Below are positions 10,746 to 22,179 of a stretch of 64,000 nucleotides of DNA, in pieces. Both the position numbers and the translations under genes were made by a program. This DNA comes from Catonia carolina (taxonomy: Eukaryota > Arthropoda > Insecta > Hemiptera > Achilidae): positions 4,038,001 to 4,102,000 of the forward strand of contig JAQMRL010000022.1 of NCBI GenBank assembly GCA_035578175.1, read 5' to 3'. Positions within the stretch are counted from its first letter, which is position 1. Each line of letters opens with the position of its first letter. The notes below the pieces were generated by a model. The model ran no database searches. It saw nothing but the letters and a program-made list of their open reading frames with translations, and was not told the origin of the DNA.

Positions 10746-11341
10746 TTTTTTTTTTTTTTTTTTTTTTTTACTTGTGAGGCCACAATGGACCACTTCAGCC
10801 ACAACATGAAAGACTCTACTTCGATCTCTGAGCCTTGATCTTTACCCAGTATTCCCTCATTCTTTGTGATCTCTGAGCCCGGAGTTCTTCCGTCACCCTC
10901 TGCACTCTTCTAGTCTTGGTTTCCGGTTCCAAAGCCAGATCCTTCAACTTTCTATAACTCTCAGACTTGAACCTCACATCCTCCAGCGTCAACCCAAACC
11001 TTTCCAAGTCCTCCTTGACCTCCTTCGTCCAGTTCAAACCGATTTTAAAATCCCAGACACTTTCAATAAGTCGTCTAAGTACTCTGTTCTCCGGTGTTCT
11101 AAGGATATGGCCCAAAAAGGAGATTCGTTTTTTCCTAATTGTGTCTAGTATTGGCTCCGAAATTTTATAGACTTCATTATTTGGTAGCAGTCTCCAACTA
11201 TTATCTTTGTATATTCTCTTACCAATACAGGTTCTAAGGATTCTTCGTTCTAACGTCAGGATTCTGTGGGTTTTAGTTTTTTGTGACAGTTTTGTTAGGG
11301 TCTCTCCACAGTAAGTCACTGCAAGTACAGTGACTTCCACA
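10746..11341 (-). mobile_element. 5'-truncated LINE inserted in the T-family copy
   Basis: Read on the minus strand this is a LINE 3' end: a coding part, a stop, a short 3' UTR and a poly(A) tail that appears as a run of about 24 T on the plus strand (10746-10769). It breaks the T-family copy between cctataaatttgatt and aaggctgaaa. Only ~0.6 kb remains, a usual result of incomplete reverse transcription. Confidence 0.75.
10816..11340 (-). pseudogene. LINE reverse-transcriptase C-terminal fragment
   Basis: The 174-residue open frame resembles the region after the polymerase core in LINE ORF2 proteins. It has a TYCGETLTKL segment equivalent to the YGSETWTL motif, a LERRILRTCIG segment, the motif ISFLGHILRTPENRVLRRLI (the usual GHI/V-R motif) and a charged C-terminus ending at a stop. 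No polymerase motif remains. It is still open along its whole length, so this insertion is younger than the other LINE tails here, and it belongs to a different lineage from them. Host role: none. Confidence 0.7.
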
Positions 11342-11970
11342 GTAAGGCTGAAATTTTACAAAAATCGATTTTTTAACAAGTTTTCGTGAGAAAAAAAACC
11401 AGAAAATCGCTAATTACCGCTAAACTAAGCGTTACATAAAAAATGTTTGAAATAAAAGTTGTAGAATTTTTAATTCTCTACAACTTTCATTATATACATT
11501 TTTGTGCTAAAATGCATGTTTCAGTCGCAATCTTAAAAAAAAACAATTTTTTTACGAGAAAACAACCTTTCAATGAATTTCAGCAGACATAGCGCCAACC
11601 CTATCTTGTAGAGCATACAAAATTTAGTAAATGAGGCGATTTTTAAAAAAAATGTAGGAGCCGTTTTTGAGAAAATCGCAAAAAAGTGAAAGATGACACG
11701 AATAAACTACTACTTCCGGTTGACCGATTTTGATGGAAATGTTCGTGTCGGGTCCTCTAGTAGTCCTCTTAAGTTTCAAGTTCGTACGATGTTCCGTTCT
11801 TGAGATATTCTGTTCACAAACACGCGCGCGCGCGTACACACACAGACCAATCGCTAAAAACATGTTTTTTCGTTCAGGGGTCTGAAAACGTGAAGATCCG
11901 GTGAAAACTCAATTACGAAAAATCGACATGAAAACAATACTTTCCTTCCTACATATTCATATAGGCAAGA

Positions 11971-12499
11971 GAAAGTAATAAGTACGTAATGACTTATAGA
12001 TTTCCGTAAATTTTGTTTTTAATGGTTTTTTTAAAAACTTTTATTTTCCCGATATATGGTGTACCACAGTTTCCGCTTTTCTAATTTTTTTATGCGTGAA
12101 AGGTGCTTTTTACTAACACTTTTAACTAAACTCTTCTTTTGTTTCACATTTAACAACATAATTAAAACTTTTGCTGACAGTCAAGTATAACGTATTTTTA
12201 ACCAATCATTTTATTTGTCTCGTATTTATTGTCTGGGACAGCATTTTGAAAATAATGCAGTAAGTATTATTGAGATATAATGGAATACACATTATTCAAA
12301 ATACAAAACAAATCTTCAGAGTTTCAGGGATATGTATACTAATGTAGTCAATGAGATAGTTATGTCATAATTTAATTATTCGGGAGTTGAGAAAACTTAC
12401 AATTCATTTCCGACTTGGTAGCAATTTAATTTCATACTGCTTACAACTTTTCTTAAATTCAACATCTACTTCGAGGAAACAAATATTTCTATATAATTA
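11971..12499. other. AT-rich spacer
   Basis: No gene or repeat match seen. Confidence 0.4.
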
Positions 12500-13160
12500 T
12501 TAATATCAATTTGACACAGAAGACGTGCTCCGATATGCCATTTATAAGTTGCACAACATTAGCGCAGAGTTTGGCATGAGAATATCGGCACAAAAATCTA
12601 AGATTATGGCCGGTTCACTCAAAAATTATAATTGGCAACCGAACTACAAAACAAGTTCAAGATTTTAAATGTTTAGAATAAAAGATTTCCTATGACAAAG
12701 ATGATGACGTGAGTGAAAAAACTGGCAAAATTAAGCGCTGTATGCAGTTCTATTCGCAGGATAATAGGAAAGAAAACTAGAAAGGACACCCAAATGAATT
12801 TATACAGCAATGGCTGTACCACTCATAACATATGGGAGTGAAACATGGGTGTAATTACAGAGGAATTAATCTCTATCCAGGCTGCTGAAATGAGATTTTT
12901 GCGAGGAGTCAAAGGTTGTACCCGGTTAGATAGAGAACGTAACGAAACTATCCGCGCTGAGTTACATGTTCAGTCACTGTTGGAAACGTTAAGAATATAT
13001 CAGAGAAACTGGTCCGACCATTTACTTCGCATCCTAGCTCACAGACCTCTCTGCGAGCATGGAACTATAAACCTAGAGGGAAGCGAGACATAGGAAGACC
13101 TAAAAAGAGATGGATGCCGGAACAGCCCATTGAGCCTAATCTTTGACAGATGATGATGAT
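12500..13160 (+). pseudogene. LINE reverse-transcriptase 3' end, RTE-like
   Basis: Shifting frames give a long run of the C-terminal half of a LINE ORF2. At 12560-12640 a segment like MRISAQKSKIMAG follows the polymerase core; at 12810-12850 VPLITYGSETWV; from 12870 (in the 82-residue open frame 12845-13093) IQAAEMRFLRGVKGCTRLDR; then IYQRNWSDHLLR; and at 13060-13110 the Arg-rich GKRDIGRPKKRWMP segment before a stop. At least four frame changes and stops are present. The order of motifs matches a single 5'-truncated insertion. No poly(A) tail is clear; gatgatgatgat follows the stop at 13146. Confidence 0.8.
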
Positions 13161-13389
13161 GACAATTAGTAATTCCTATGCTATTGGAATCATCATACGG
13201 ACCCCATAGTGACCATAGCAACCTCTTTAACAATTACATCTTTCTAGATAGAACAATCGTTTAATTTATGATTTGAGTGCGTTTTTGGATTCCATCATTA
13301 ACGTCAATGTACAGTTCTTTCGTTATCAGGTAAATAAAAATTATTACACACCATTATTTTTAAAGATTTAAGAAATTAGCAAATAGAAT
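13161..13389. other. spacer
   Basis: No recognised feature. Confidence 0.3.
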
Positions 13390-13760
13390 CTTCATCTTGT
13401 CGTGCCTCTCCGGTTCGGATGTTGGGATCATCATGGCTATTTTTACCGTATTAGTCGTAATCTGGAACAAATTTCTGTGGAGCTCTTACCGAACCAGGTT
13501 CTCAAATTGGCAAGCCAGGAAATTCTTCTTCTATCAGAATTCCTCTTTCCCTCTATCTCCCCCTGCAGAATGCGATGCAGTAGATCATATATTTTTTGAT
13601 TTCTCATATTAAGCCCGAGGTACTGCAGCTTACGGCACTTAACAATCTTTACGAATTCCAGACCCTTGTTGATTCTCAACAAAACTTCAACATTAGTGAC
13701 TTTCTGCGTCCAAGAAATTCTCAATATTCTCCTATAAACCACAGTTTTGAACTGTGGTTG
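13390..13760 (-). pseudogene. LINE reverse-transcriptase C-terminal fragment
   Basis: The minus-strand frame 13443-13742 (99 residues) reads YRRILRISWTQKVTN, then KCRKLQYLGLNMRNQKIYDL, then LQGEIEGKRNSDRRRISWLA and NLRTWFGKSS. This is the same LINE lineage as the plus-strand fragment at 45.5 kb (KLQYFAHVMRNEKYRILQLV; GRRKTSWIKNLREWYG). It continues after 13443 in another frame with IAMMI. A single frame survives for most of its length, so decay is moderate. It lacks any polymerase motif. Confidence 0.8.
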
Positions 13761-14877
13761 TATAGGAGCAAATAGAACACCAGATAGTAATTAACAGAAT
13801 AATATCGTATAATGCAACGATTATTTTTTAATACGTGCAATCATGTAAGTGAATATTTGCAAATAACTTTTTAATAAAACAAAACAATCAAAAATCTTGA
13901 TAAAATATGATACGATTAGTTCTGCATAAAACACAAAATCAGTAATTCATGAAATACATATATTATAGAAATTTTCTTGGCAAGGCTGAAATAAGTTTTA
14001 TTAATAATGAATTCGTAATTATTTTCATTTCATTATCTATGTAAAAATATATTTATTTTTCGGTTGTACACAAAAGAATTTTATATTACCGCGTTATTTT
14101 TAGTACAGGCTTTCGGTGTTAAAATATATATTTTATTTGATTGTATAAAACAGTGATACATTCTGGTACGTGTTACTCAAGTCAACAGCTGAGTGCAAAA
14201 CAATAATATAAATACATAATACAATACAATATATCAACATAGCCAAGGCAGCAGGTAGGGTAATCCAACAAGGTTAACCGCTTGTATAATATAACGTTAT
14301 TTTAATATACTACTAGCATGAACATCAAAGAGTATAAAAACTCTTAAAAGAACTAGCATAGAATCAAACAACAAACAAATATACGAACGAACCCTCTTTT
14401 ATTAATGTAATTATGCATTTATTCTTTTTGAGGGTCATCATAGACAACGTGTACGCTACATTAATTTCCTTTTAAAATTAATTCCGTATTTAATTACACT
14501 GGAATTCCACTTCTATTACTGAATTTCATTCAAAACAACCAACTCCCGATTAACACAGAACAAAAAAAGTAAAACAAGAAGAATAATTTTCTCAGAAAAT
14601 AACGGACAAAAGATTAATAATTCATGATACTGTACTTCAAATTTTAAAACTTTCTCGCATTAAATGGGCTTAAATTTTAGTTCTTACGTAATTAAATGAA
14701 AAATGAAAACTTTAACCACAGTTCTCTACACGAATTTACTATAAATGACTATTAAATACGGTAGGTTCCTTTCAAAACCATTTAATTTTCCACAATGCTA
14801 ACTATTTATTTCATCACAGTATAGTGAATACTTCAAGAGAAAATGATTATTTTTTTTCGTAAAACAAGTAAGATGTG
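13761..14877. other. AT-rich DNA, nothing recognised
   Basis: No gene or repeat match was found in about 1.1 kb. Confidence 0.4.
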
Positions 14878-15065
14878 AGGCCCGTGGTGTAGTGGACAGT
14901 GCAACTATCTTCTACGCCAGGGGTCCCGAGTTCGATCTTTGGTCAGGCCTGGTATTTTTTCATCACTCATTTTCATTGATCACCTCATCGGGTGCATCAG
15001 CATTTATGTGCAAAACCGTAGAACGTACAAAAAATCCAACCCTACTTGTTGAGAAGTCATTTGTC
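14878..15065 (+). repeat. SINE-B (tRNA-type) copy
   Basis: It starts with cccgtggtgtagtggacagt (A box), has a B box (cgagttcgatctttgg) about 45 bases later, and then the family marker ctggtattttttcatcac and cattttcattgatcac. The same marker follows the SINE-B at 39.1 kb. The 3' end is unclear because a CTT-rich block begins near 15066. Confidence 0.7.
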
Positions 15066-15135
15066 ATTTTCTTCTTCTTCTTCTCACAATCAAGGATTAG
15101 GTTCCAAACAGCCAAACAACAGAAATCCAAAACAG
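15066..15135 (-). repeat. LINE 3' tip with (GAA)n tail
   Basis: On the minus strand, a short piece gtttggaacctaatccttga is followed by (gaa)n. The same tip with a longer (GAA)n run lies at 58.997-59.05 kb. This is the end of an RTE-like LINE whose tail is a trinucleotide rather than poly(A). Confidence 0.5.
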
Positions 15136-15447
15136 CCACAACGGTAGATGCTTTCATCCGTCTGTTCCGACTAACAGCGACAAACTATTAAATTATTGCC
15201 ATCTTTTGCGTGGCCTTTCAACATCTCTGCACCCTCCAGTCTGTATTGCAAAACATTGAGGAAACAATAATGCGATCGAACAGAATACAGCTTACTGTAA
15301 CTTATTTCGCATGAAACAGTGTACTCCAGAAAGGAGAAGACTTTCCAACCTCCAAAATTTAAGAAAATTGTTTTCTCGGAACAGTATGGAACATGTCCGA
15401 GCAGTAACCAACAAAATCCTAACAGCCACAACGGTAGATGCTTTCAA
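15125..15447 (+). repeat. direct repeat pair, 25 bp, 292 bp apart
   Basis: The sequence cagccacaacggtagatgct(ttca) occurs exactly at about 15128-15152 and again at 15424-15447. Between the copies is AT-moderate DNA without recognised coding. Its origin is unknown; a duplicated segment or a pair of related insertion ends would both explain it. Confidence 0.6.
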
Positions 15448-15549
15448 TTGGCGTGCGTATCCGCTATACGCACTATAAAAAAAGACGTAGGGGATAACAC
15501 AAAAAAAACGATACGAAAACACAAAAAATTACGATAACACAAAAAAACC

Positions 15550-16630
15550 TTCATTTTTTATTAATTTCTGTTAATTACGTAGGACTGTAACAATAAACTA
15601 ACTATAACAATGAAAGAAGACAAAAATTAAAACATTTTTATAATTTCTTACGTAGGTAACGCAACTAACGTAATTTAGTAAACCACTGTAATAATGTTGA
15701 AACTAAATCCAAAATGGATTCAGATATCTTTTTTTATTCCAATGATCATATCGTTTGTCATTTCGATATGTAATCTTGAATATTATCGAAATAATATTAG
15801 TACTGTAGATTGTTTTTACTTTATTCCAAATAACTATCGACATTAAATAGGCTAGTACTGATTTAACAATAAATAAATTTTAAATCTGACAAAAAATTAT
15901 TTTATCATACAATTAAATTTTTAATAAAAAAAAACCGAATAATTTCTTTTGACAGTTTATTTTAAGCTATGTAATCAATTTTATCATTCTCTGTTACATA
16001 TTTAGTTGGCCAGCCCCCTAGATCGTACGGAAAATGATAACGCGAATTCGTCAATGACTTTTATTTACGTCATTCATAAATTTGTAATTGTGTTTAATTC
16101 ATCATTTATTCTGCAGTGGAATAATGTTAATTGATCACACATTAAAATGTTACTTCTGAATTGAATACATGAAGGAAAAGCGGATACGGTATTACATATC
16201 GATAAGGATGTCGGTAGCTATTTTTAAGTTACACTTATCAGATCATTAAACTGTAATCGACAACTCAACCGAAGTACAACGTTTAAATACATTAGATCAA
16301 ACAGTCCAACGAATGTATTTATAAACACAAACCTTAATGTATCCACGTATCTGAAATATGCTGAAACTTCGGGTGTTGGGGTCTCACATAAAAATTACGA
16401 AAAAAGTTCACTCTCTGGCCTAAATTTTGTTTTAAAATACAAATTTATACCTAGACAAAACGTCAAAACTTTTAACCTGTATAGTAAATTATTTAAAAAA
16501 AAAAATTGGACATTACTTTTAAAAAAAATTCCAATTCAATTAACGCGAAATTTGGGGTTGTTTGGAATTAAGCAATTTTTGAATTAATTTTTGTAACACA
16601 CAAAACGATGTCATTTTCCAGTGCCAAATC
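15550..16630. other. AT-rich DNA, nothing recognised
   Basis: No gene or repeat match was seen. Confidence 0.4.
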
Positions 16631-16634
16631 CTGC

Positions 16635-17295
16635 AGATCTACGGCTGCACCAAACAACCAACATAAATGCTATCCAAAGATTCCAAAACAGAGTTCTGAG
16701 GAACATTGTAAACGCTCCGTGGTATGCCCGCAACAGCGACATCCATCGTGACAAAAGTGAATACAGTAGCAGAGAAAGTGTGTAAGTGTGCAAAAAAACA
16801 TGAAGATCGTCTTCACGATCACATCAACATTGAAGAACTTTAACTGTTGGATAATAGTGTAATAGTCAGGCGACTGAAAACGACTAAGCCAGTACATTTA
16901 GTGTGTTAAAATAAGATTACTAGTGTAATAGTGTGGCGAGTGAAAAGAATTTAGGGGTAGATTTAGTGTTTTAAGAAAAATAATAAAAGTACTGTTAAAC
17001 CATAAGTTACTAAAACTAATGGTTAGCTACAAGTAATATTAAGCTACTTTTTTAAGTCATATAGTTATGTAAGTTACAAAATTAATGTTTAAATTAACAA
17101 GAAGATTAAGTTAGCGATTTAAGAAATTAATAAGTTTATAAAACATTGTGAAGTGTCATTAGAAAATAAGTGCTACCACCAGTGGGTGACTGCATGATTA
17201 TATAGATGGGGAGGAGGATAATATCGCTAAAGAAAAACTGTTCGTTATTTTCAAGTAACTAGTTGCAGTAAATCTATAATAATAAAAAAAATATA
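16635..17295 (+). pseudogene. Jockey-type LINE relic, ORF2 3' end plus 3' UTR
   Basis: Translation of 16640-16870 gives a peptide that aligns with the C-terminus of the Jockey ORF2 at 49.9 kb: NINAIQRFQNRVLRNIVNAP versus NINIIQRFQNKVLRNLINAP, then WYARNSDIH versus WYARNTEVH, then LLDNS with RRLK. After that comes a ~400 bp AT-rich 3' UTR that ends in aataataaaaaaaatat near 17280-17295. It is a second, older and diverged member of the same LINE clade on the other strand, heavily 5'-truncated. Confidence 0.8.
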
Positions 17296-18513
17296 TCCAG
17301 TGCCAAACGATTTCTTGATTTGGGTTTTTAAATCACTATTATAGAAAATCCTCGTTCACAGTTGTAGGATGTGGCAAATTGTTTCAAAAATGTTAAAAAA
17401 ATGGTTTCAACAAAACTCTTGACAGTACTGGGTATTTCTTTTTATTACTAAATCCAAAATTTGTCGGCACAAGCATTATTAAAAGTTAATTTCATTGCCT
17501 GATCACTTGATAGCTCATCAAAAACTAACACTTACCTTAGCATTTGTTCAGCTTGCTCATTAAACGGATTGACTCCCATAAATATCCACTCGTATCCTTA
17601 ATTAAAAATTACAACTATTGTAAATTTTTTATTTTTTTAACATTATTCAGAGAGGGTCGCGTTGTCTGAAAGGTTGAGAACTACTGCCTTAAATAATTGA
17701 TAAAATAAAGTTAGAAATGACATAAATTGATAATTCCAGTTAAAGAAAGATGTGAAACATCTCATTTAACTTTAAAATCATTAATATGATTAATCCTTAT
17801 TCATAAAGTAAATTAAAGAATAAAAAACTTAATTCTAATTTAACAAGATTTTAACAAGATTTAAATCTAAATTATATTCTAAAAAATCATGAAAGAATGT
17901 ATTCTAGCTCAAAACAGTTTAACATGTTATACAAGAACAGATTATCAGATCTTAATCTAATTATAGAGTTAAATTCAAGATGTAACAAGAAGTAAAACGT
18001 TACGATATAGATTTAAAGTAAGTACACAATCGAGAATAGGGTTGTTAGCAATAACCAGCCATCTATGTAACACTAATTCTAGCAAAATAGTTTCCTCCCT
18101 GGTACCATTAACTTTCCAGTACCGACCGCAGATTTGCCAACATATCGTCTTAATGATTCGTTAGGAATACGAGTAACTTGAGATCAATTAGATTTAATGA
18201 AACTTGAATAAGTTGAGAACTTAGAAAAAACTGAATCACATTTTCACTACGGATCTACGAAAACCAATATCACGAAAATAAAATGAAACAGTACCGGTAA
18301 TAATAATTCTCTAAATCTACAAAATTTAATTTTTGAAACGTAATTTACACTACATGGTGTAAGCTATTCATCAGCACTATAGAAAACATAAAATGTAAAA
18401 ATAATGATGAGGCATAGGCCTACAAAACATTAATATTCTTAAAAAAACTCCTATAAACAAATTTTGGTAAAGATAACTGAAACATACATATGCAACTGTA
18501 CTATGTATTAATG
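17296..18513. other. AT-rich DNA, nothing recognised
   Basis: No gene or repeat match was seen. A 66-residue antisense frame at 18377-18577 runs into the next mariner end and is chance. Confidence 0.4.
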
Positions 18514-19477
18514 TACGAGGGTAGGCTGATAAGTAATGCACACATGCTTGTAGAAGACGAACAAAAAGAAATAGCAAGATGGGGTAAATAACAAATTAAA
18601 GTACAAATCTTAACCTACCAAATTATCTATTTATTTTTCAATATAGTCACCGTTAAGCATTACACATTTCTCCCAACGTTTAACAAGTTTTTTCATTCCG
18701 TCACTGAAAAATTCTTCCGACTTTCCTCGAACCCAGGACGCAATAGCTGCCTTCACCTCATTGTCCGAGCTGTAATGATTACCCTTAAGGTCTCTCTTCA
18801 GTAGAGGAAAAAAATAAAAATCGCAAGGCGCAAGGTCGGGAGAATACGGAGGGTGTAAAATTGGTTGAAACTTCAGGTTTCTCAGAGCCTCTCCAGTTGC
18901 ACGCGAAGTGTGTGGACGAGCATTGTCGTGTTGCAAAATTATTGGCGCCAGGTTGCCTCTAACACGACAAACTCGACGTCGGAGGTGTTTCAGAGTCTGT
19001 ATATACTGAGCAGAATTTACCGTTGCCCCTCGTTCCAGATAATCAGTCACATAAACTCGGCGAGCATCCCAAAACACAGTCAAAAGAATTTTTTTTGCGG
19101 ACGGTTGTGTTTTGAACTTTTTCACAACAGGAGAATGTGGATGACGATATTCAGCGCTCTGCCTTTTTTCTTCGGGATCGTAATGATGAACCCATGACTC
19201 GTCCCCCGTCACAATATTCAAAAGAAAGTCGTCTCCTTCGTCACGGTAGCGCTTCAAAAGTTGTTCAATTCGCGTTGTTTAATTCTCGTTGACATAGCAC
19301 CAGAACACGACGCCATACTTCCACTACTCAAAACAAACTGAATGAAAGCAACGCCTTCAAACTGCGCAGACTTGTAGAGGAGAAATAGTACTTCCACATG
19401 CCACCAGGCGCGCTACTGAAGTTTATTTAGTTGTCTTCTACAAGCATGTGTGCATTACTTATCAGCCTACCCTCGTA
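18514..19477 (-). mobile_element. mariner element with near-perfect 45 bp inverted ends
   Basis: Both termini read TACGAGGGTAGGCTGATAAG inward and stay identical for about 45 bases (through gcttgtagaagac). TA flanks both ends. The length, 964 bp, is short of a complete element (about 1.3 kb). The transposase gene lies on the minus strand and has lost an internal segment between codon ~20 and the catalytic domain. Identical ends and an open catalytic frame point to recent movement, presumably with transposase supplied by an intact relative. Confidence 0.9.
18631..19257 (-). pseudogene. mariner transposase, complete catalytic domain without DNA-binding domain
   Basis: The 208-residue frame contains all three catalytic aspartates: D19 in TGDESWVHHYDPE, D111 in QHDNARPHTS and D146 in PPYSPDLAPCDFYFFPLLK. 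D111 and D146 are 34 residues apart, the mariner D,34D signature. The WVHHYDPE and C-terminal NGDYIEK segments are typical. Family members are about 345 residues, with ~110 residues of paired helix-turn-helix domains first; here they are gone. A likely original start at 19316-19314 (minus strand, MASCSGAMSTR) runs only ~20 codons before a stop and a shifted frame leads into this ORF. Expression as an end-binding transposase is therefore not expected. Confidence 0.9.
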
Positions 19478-20834
19478 TTAAAAAATTAATACATTAAGAA
19501 ATTTTTACTGATTGGATTGATAAATCGTTTACAATAATGAGGTATCCTTTAACTGTTTTTTATCATTAGTTTACTTATATTACCTAATTTAAATGTACTT
19601 TCTTTATTATGAATAAATTTCTCTGGTCAGCGTTTATGTTTGACAAAAGAAATTATTATTGTTATTATGCTTTTACTCAGCTCACAAATTTTGCAAATTA
19701 TTGTAGGTTATTAATATTATTATATCTTCGAGTTTTGTATTTTTATAGCCAATGCGTCAAAAAAATTGGAAATTTAAAAAATTTAAACCCCTTACAAAAT
19801 GTTTAGCATTGTTACTTTTGCACTATAAGAGAAATATATAATTAACATTAGGAAAATCTACGTTTTTTTTAGAAACCTCCATATTCTGTAAACGGCAAGT
19901 CTGTCCAATCGAAACTAAAATCTAAGCCAAAGAAGCAAATCAAGGGGGTCAACAAGATTGTGGAATATGTTACGAATTATTGATCTAGTCTTAAAATTAA
20001 AAGAAATTTTTCTCAAGAGGTAAATTATAAATAAATAGGTACTGACTTTTTCAAAAAACTAGCTCAAACGATTTTTAAAATTTAAATTAAATAATTATAG
20101 TTATTTTTTAAACAAATGTTCCTATTCACAATTTATTTTGACTGAATAATTTCTCTACAAATATATTAAGCAATATTTCGTTCAACAAAAAGAAATATTT
20201 CAAAAAACATTACGAAACTGAGAATATTGTATTATAAATTATGACTAACAGAATAAACGACGAACGAAAAAAGATTAACAACGTTTGAATATAATAAAAT
20301 CCCACAATATCACTTTATTACGAAAAACAATAATTAAAATGAACCAAAACATAAGCTAAGTTATACTGCGTCATAAACATTTTTGCAAAGGATAATAATA
20401 TTATTGTTGTTGCTCTAAAAATAGCATGTAACACTTAAAAAAAAAATTGCGATAAAAGGTTCACTGGTAACGACTGTTACTACATGAAGAGTATTTACGA
20501 TTGCATTTTATTAGTTTTGTCGTTTATAAACAATAAGGCATAAGATTTAAAACTATGAACGTTGCCATATATAAGTAAAAATACTTGAAAAATTTTCCGC
20601 AAAGAAAAACGGCTACAAAATTATTATTATTATGAAACTAAATTTAATTTTAAAAATTATAGAGGGGGAAACGTATCATATATTAACGGGTTATCTTGGG
20701 TCAGATATAAGCGTCAGACCCTAGTTTCTTCCTGCAGTGACGTTTCTAAATAATGAACTTAATAAAACTATTTTACGTACAAACAAAATTGTATACAAGT
20801 TACATTTTCAATATTTATTAATTTATTTATTACT
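19478..20834. other. AT-rich DNA, nothing recognised
   Basis: No gene or repeat match was seen. The frame at 19609-19806 is rich in Phe, Tyr and Asn and has no motif. Confidence 0.4.
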
Positions 20835-21122
20835 AGCGGACCCGTACTCTCTTCGCTTCGTCAACTAAAAATGTTCTACCTGCAGTAAAAGCGCAACTAC
20901 ATTAATAGCGGATCTCCCTCTCGGCTTCGCATGGTTGATAAGCTATAACAAAGATTTCATTAAGTAACTTTGTTTCTGCTAAAAACAGTATTTTTTCCCA
21001 AAAGCCCCGTAACATTTTCATCGGTTAAAATGCCAACAATATTTATAATACCTCCTCATACACAACATCCTTTGCCTTGTTTCCAGTCGTATTTAAAATG
21101 TACTGATTAAAAGAATAACCAA

Positions 21123-21293
21123 TTTTGAGATATATTGTTCACGCACTCGCGCGCGCGCACACCAATCGCTAAAAACATGTTTTCTGGGTTCAGGGGGTCT
21201 GAAAACGTGTACATATATACTGTGAAAACTCGATTTCTAAAAATCGACATGAAAACATTACTTTCTTTCCTATATATTCGTAATAGCTAAAGT
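21123..21293 (+). repeat. T-family repeat, 3' end only
   Basis: It begins at gagatatattgttcacgca, contains the CG tract tcgcgcgcgcgcac at the fixed family position, then tcgctaaaaacatgtttt, ctgaaaacgtgtaca and aatcgacatgaaaacattac. The last 15 bases of the tail are degenerate. A further trace of the tail (cataggcaagagaaagtaaa) occurs at about 22157-22176. Confidence 0.75.
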
Positions 21294-21317
21294 ACCCGTT
21301 CTTCGAAAGGTTTTCTT

Positions 21318-21430
21318 GGTGCTGTGGACGGCCTGTTGGTGTACCGAGTTCGATTCCTGTCAGGTCTGATATTCTTTAATCATTCATTGTAATCTACTCG
21401 TACCTCCTTTCAACGTCAGCATTATTATTA
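21318..21430 (+). repeat. SINE-B fragment
   Basis: A B box (cgagttcgattcctgtcagg) is followed by tctgatattctttaatcatt, similar to the marker in the SINE-B copies at 14.9 and 39.1 kb. The A-box side is reduced to gctgtggacggcctgttggt. Confidence 0.55.
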
Positions 21431-22179
21431 ATGAAAAAAAAATAGTTGGACGTAAAATAAAAGCGAGATCTTGGTATTTTTAAATTAAGATATGCAGCGC
21501 TTTCTTATTTTCATAAAAAATGAAAGGCAAATTACAATAGGAACACCATGATGGTTAACTAACGAACTACTAGGAGTACTGATTCATTTTTGCCAATGTG
21601 ACCGAGAATGGGTGTATAGGGTACTGGTGGAATGGGTAGGTAGATACTGACTGAATGAATACGGGTTTTACCGGCGCGGAGGCCTAGTTTATTGTTCTGT
21701 TTATTTTGTATGTTACCTATTCTAAAAATATACATATGTTTATTTTTTCCTTAATTGGTAATATCTCCTTTATTACGCATGAAAATGAAAACTTTACATA
21801 ATCAAACTTATTTGTCTTTAAACGTTTCGTAATTTCGACTAAATAACATTTTTTGATATATTGACTTTAAACGTAGATATTCGTAGTTTTTTGTTAACCC
21901 TTCCCTCTGAACTCCCCCATCCTTTTGTGATATTTAAAAAATGTATAGCCTACTTTCATTTCGATATGTCCAGGACTTAAATACCGAAATTCACTGAATT
22001 TTTGGTTCAGCGGTTCTTGAGTGATGCCGTAACACATAAACAGACAAAAATTCAGCTGAACTTATATTCGATGTTTACTTGATAGATCTGGCATAGAAAC
22101 AAAATTTGGGGCATTTTGAAAAATTGTACACAAAATCATAATTTTATTTATATAGAACATAGGCAAGAGAAAGTAAAAA

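Larger units (their letters stand above)
10493..11970 (+). repeat. T-family repeat, full-length copy split by a LINE
   Basis: It has the canonical head (gtgaaacactcacacaactt) at 10493 and the tail (ataggcaagagaaagtaa) at about 11950-11970, so both termini are present. The body is interrupted at 10746-11341. The internal hairpin (ataaaagttgtag ... ctacaacttt) recurs at 11453-11492. A tract of alternating C and G, cacgcgcgcgcgcg, lies at about 11820-11834, at the same place where other copies carry CA or CG repeats. Confidence 0.8.
20835..22140 (+). repeat. unclassified dispersed repeat, interrupted
   Basis: The stretch opens with tagcggacccgtactctctt and a second version, tagcggatctccctctcgg, 75 bases on; near 22000-22060 lies ggttcagcggttcttgagtg followed by aaacagacaaaaa. 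Openings and closings of this kind (ctagcggacccg ... cggttctcgagtgatgc ... aacagac) are common in insect repeats as I remember them, but I cannot name the family. A T-family tail (21123) and a SINE-B fragment (21320) interrupt it. Confidence 0.35.
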
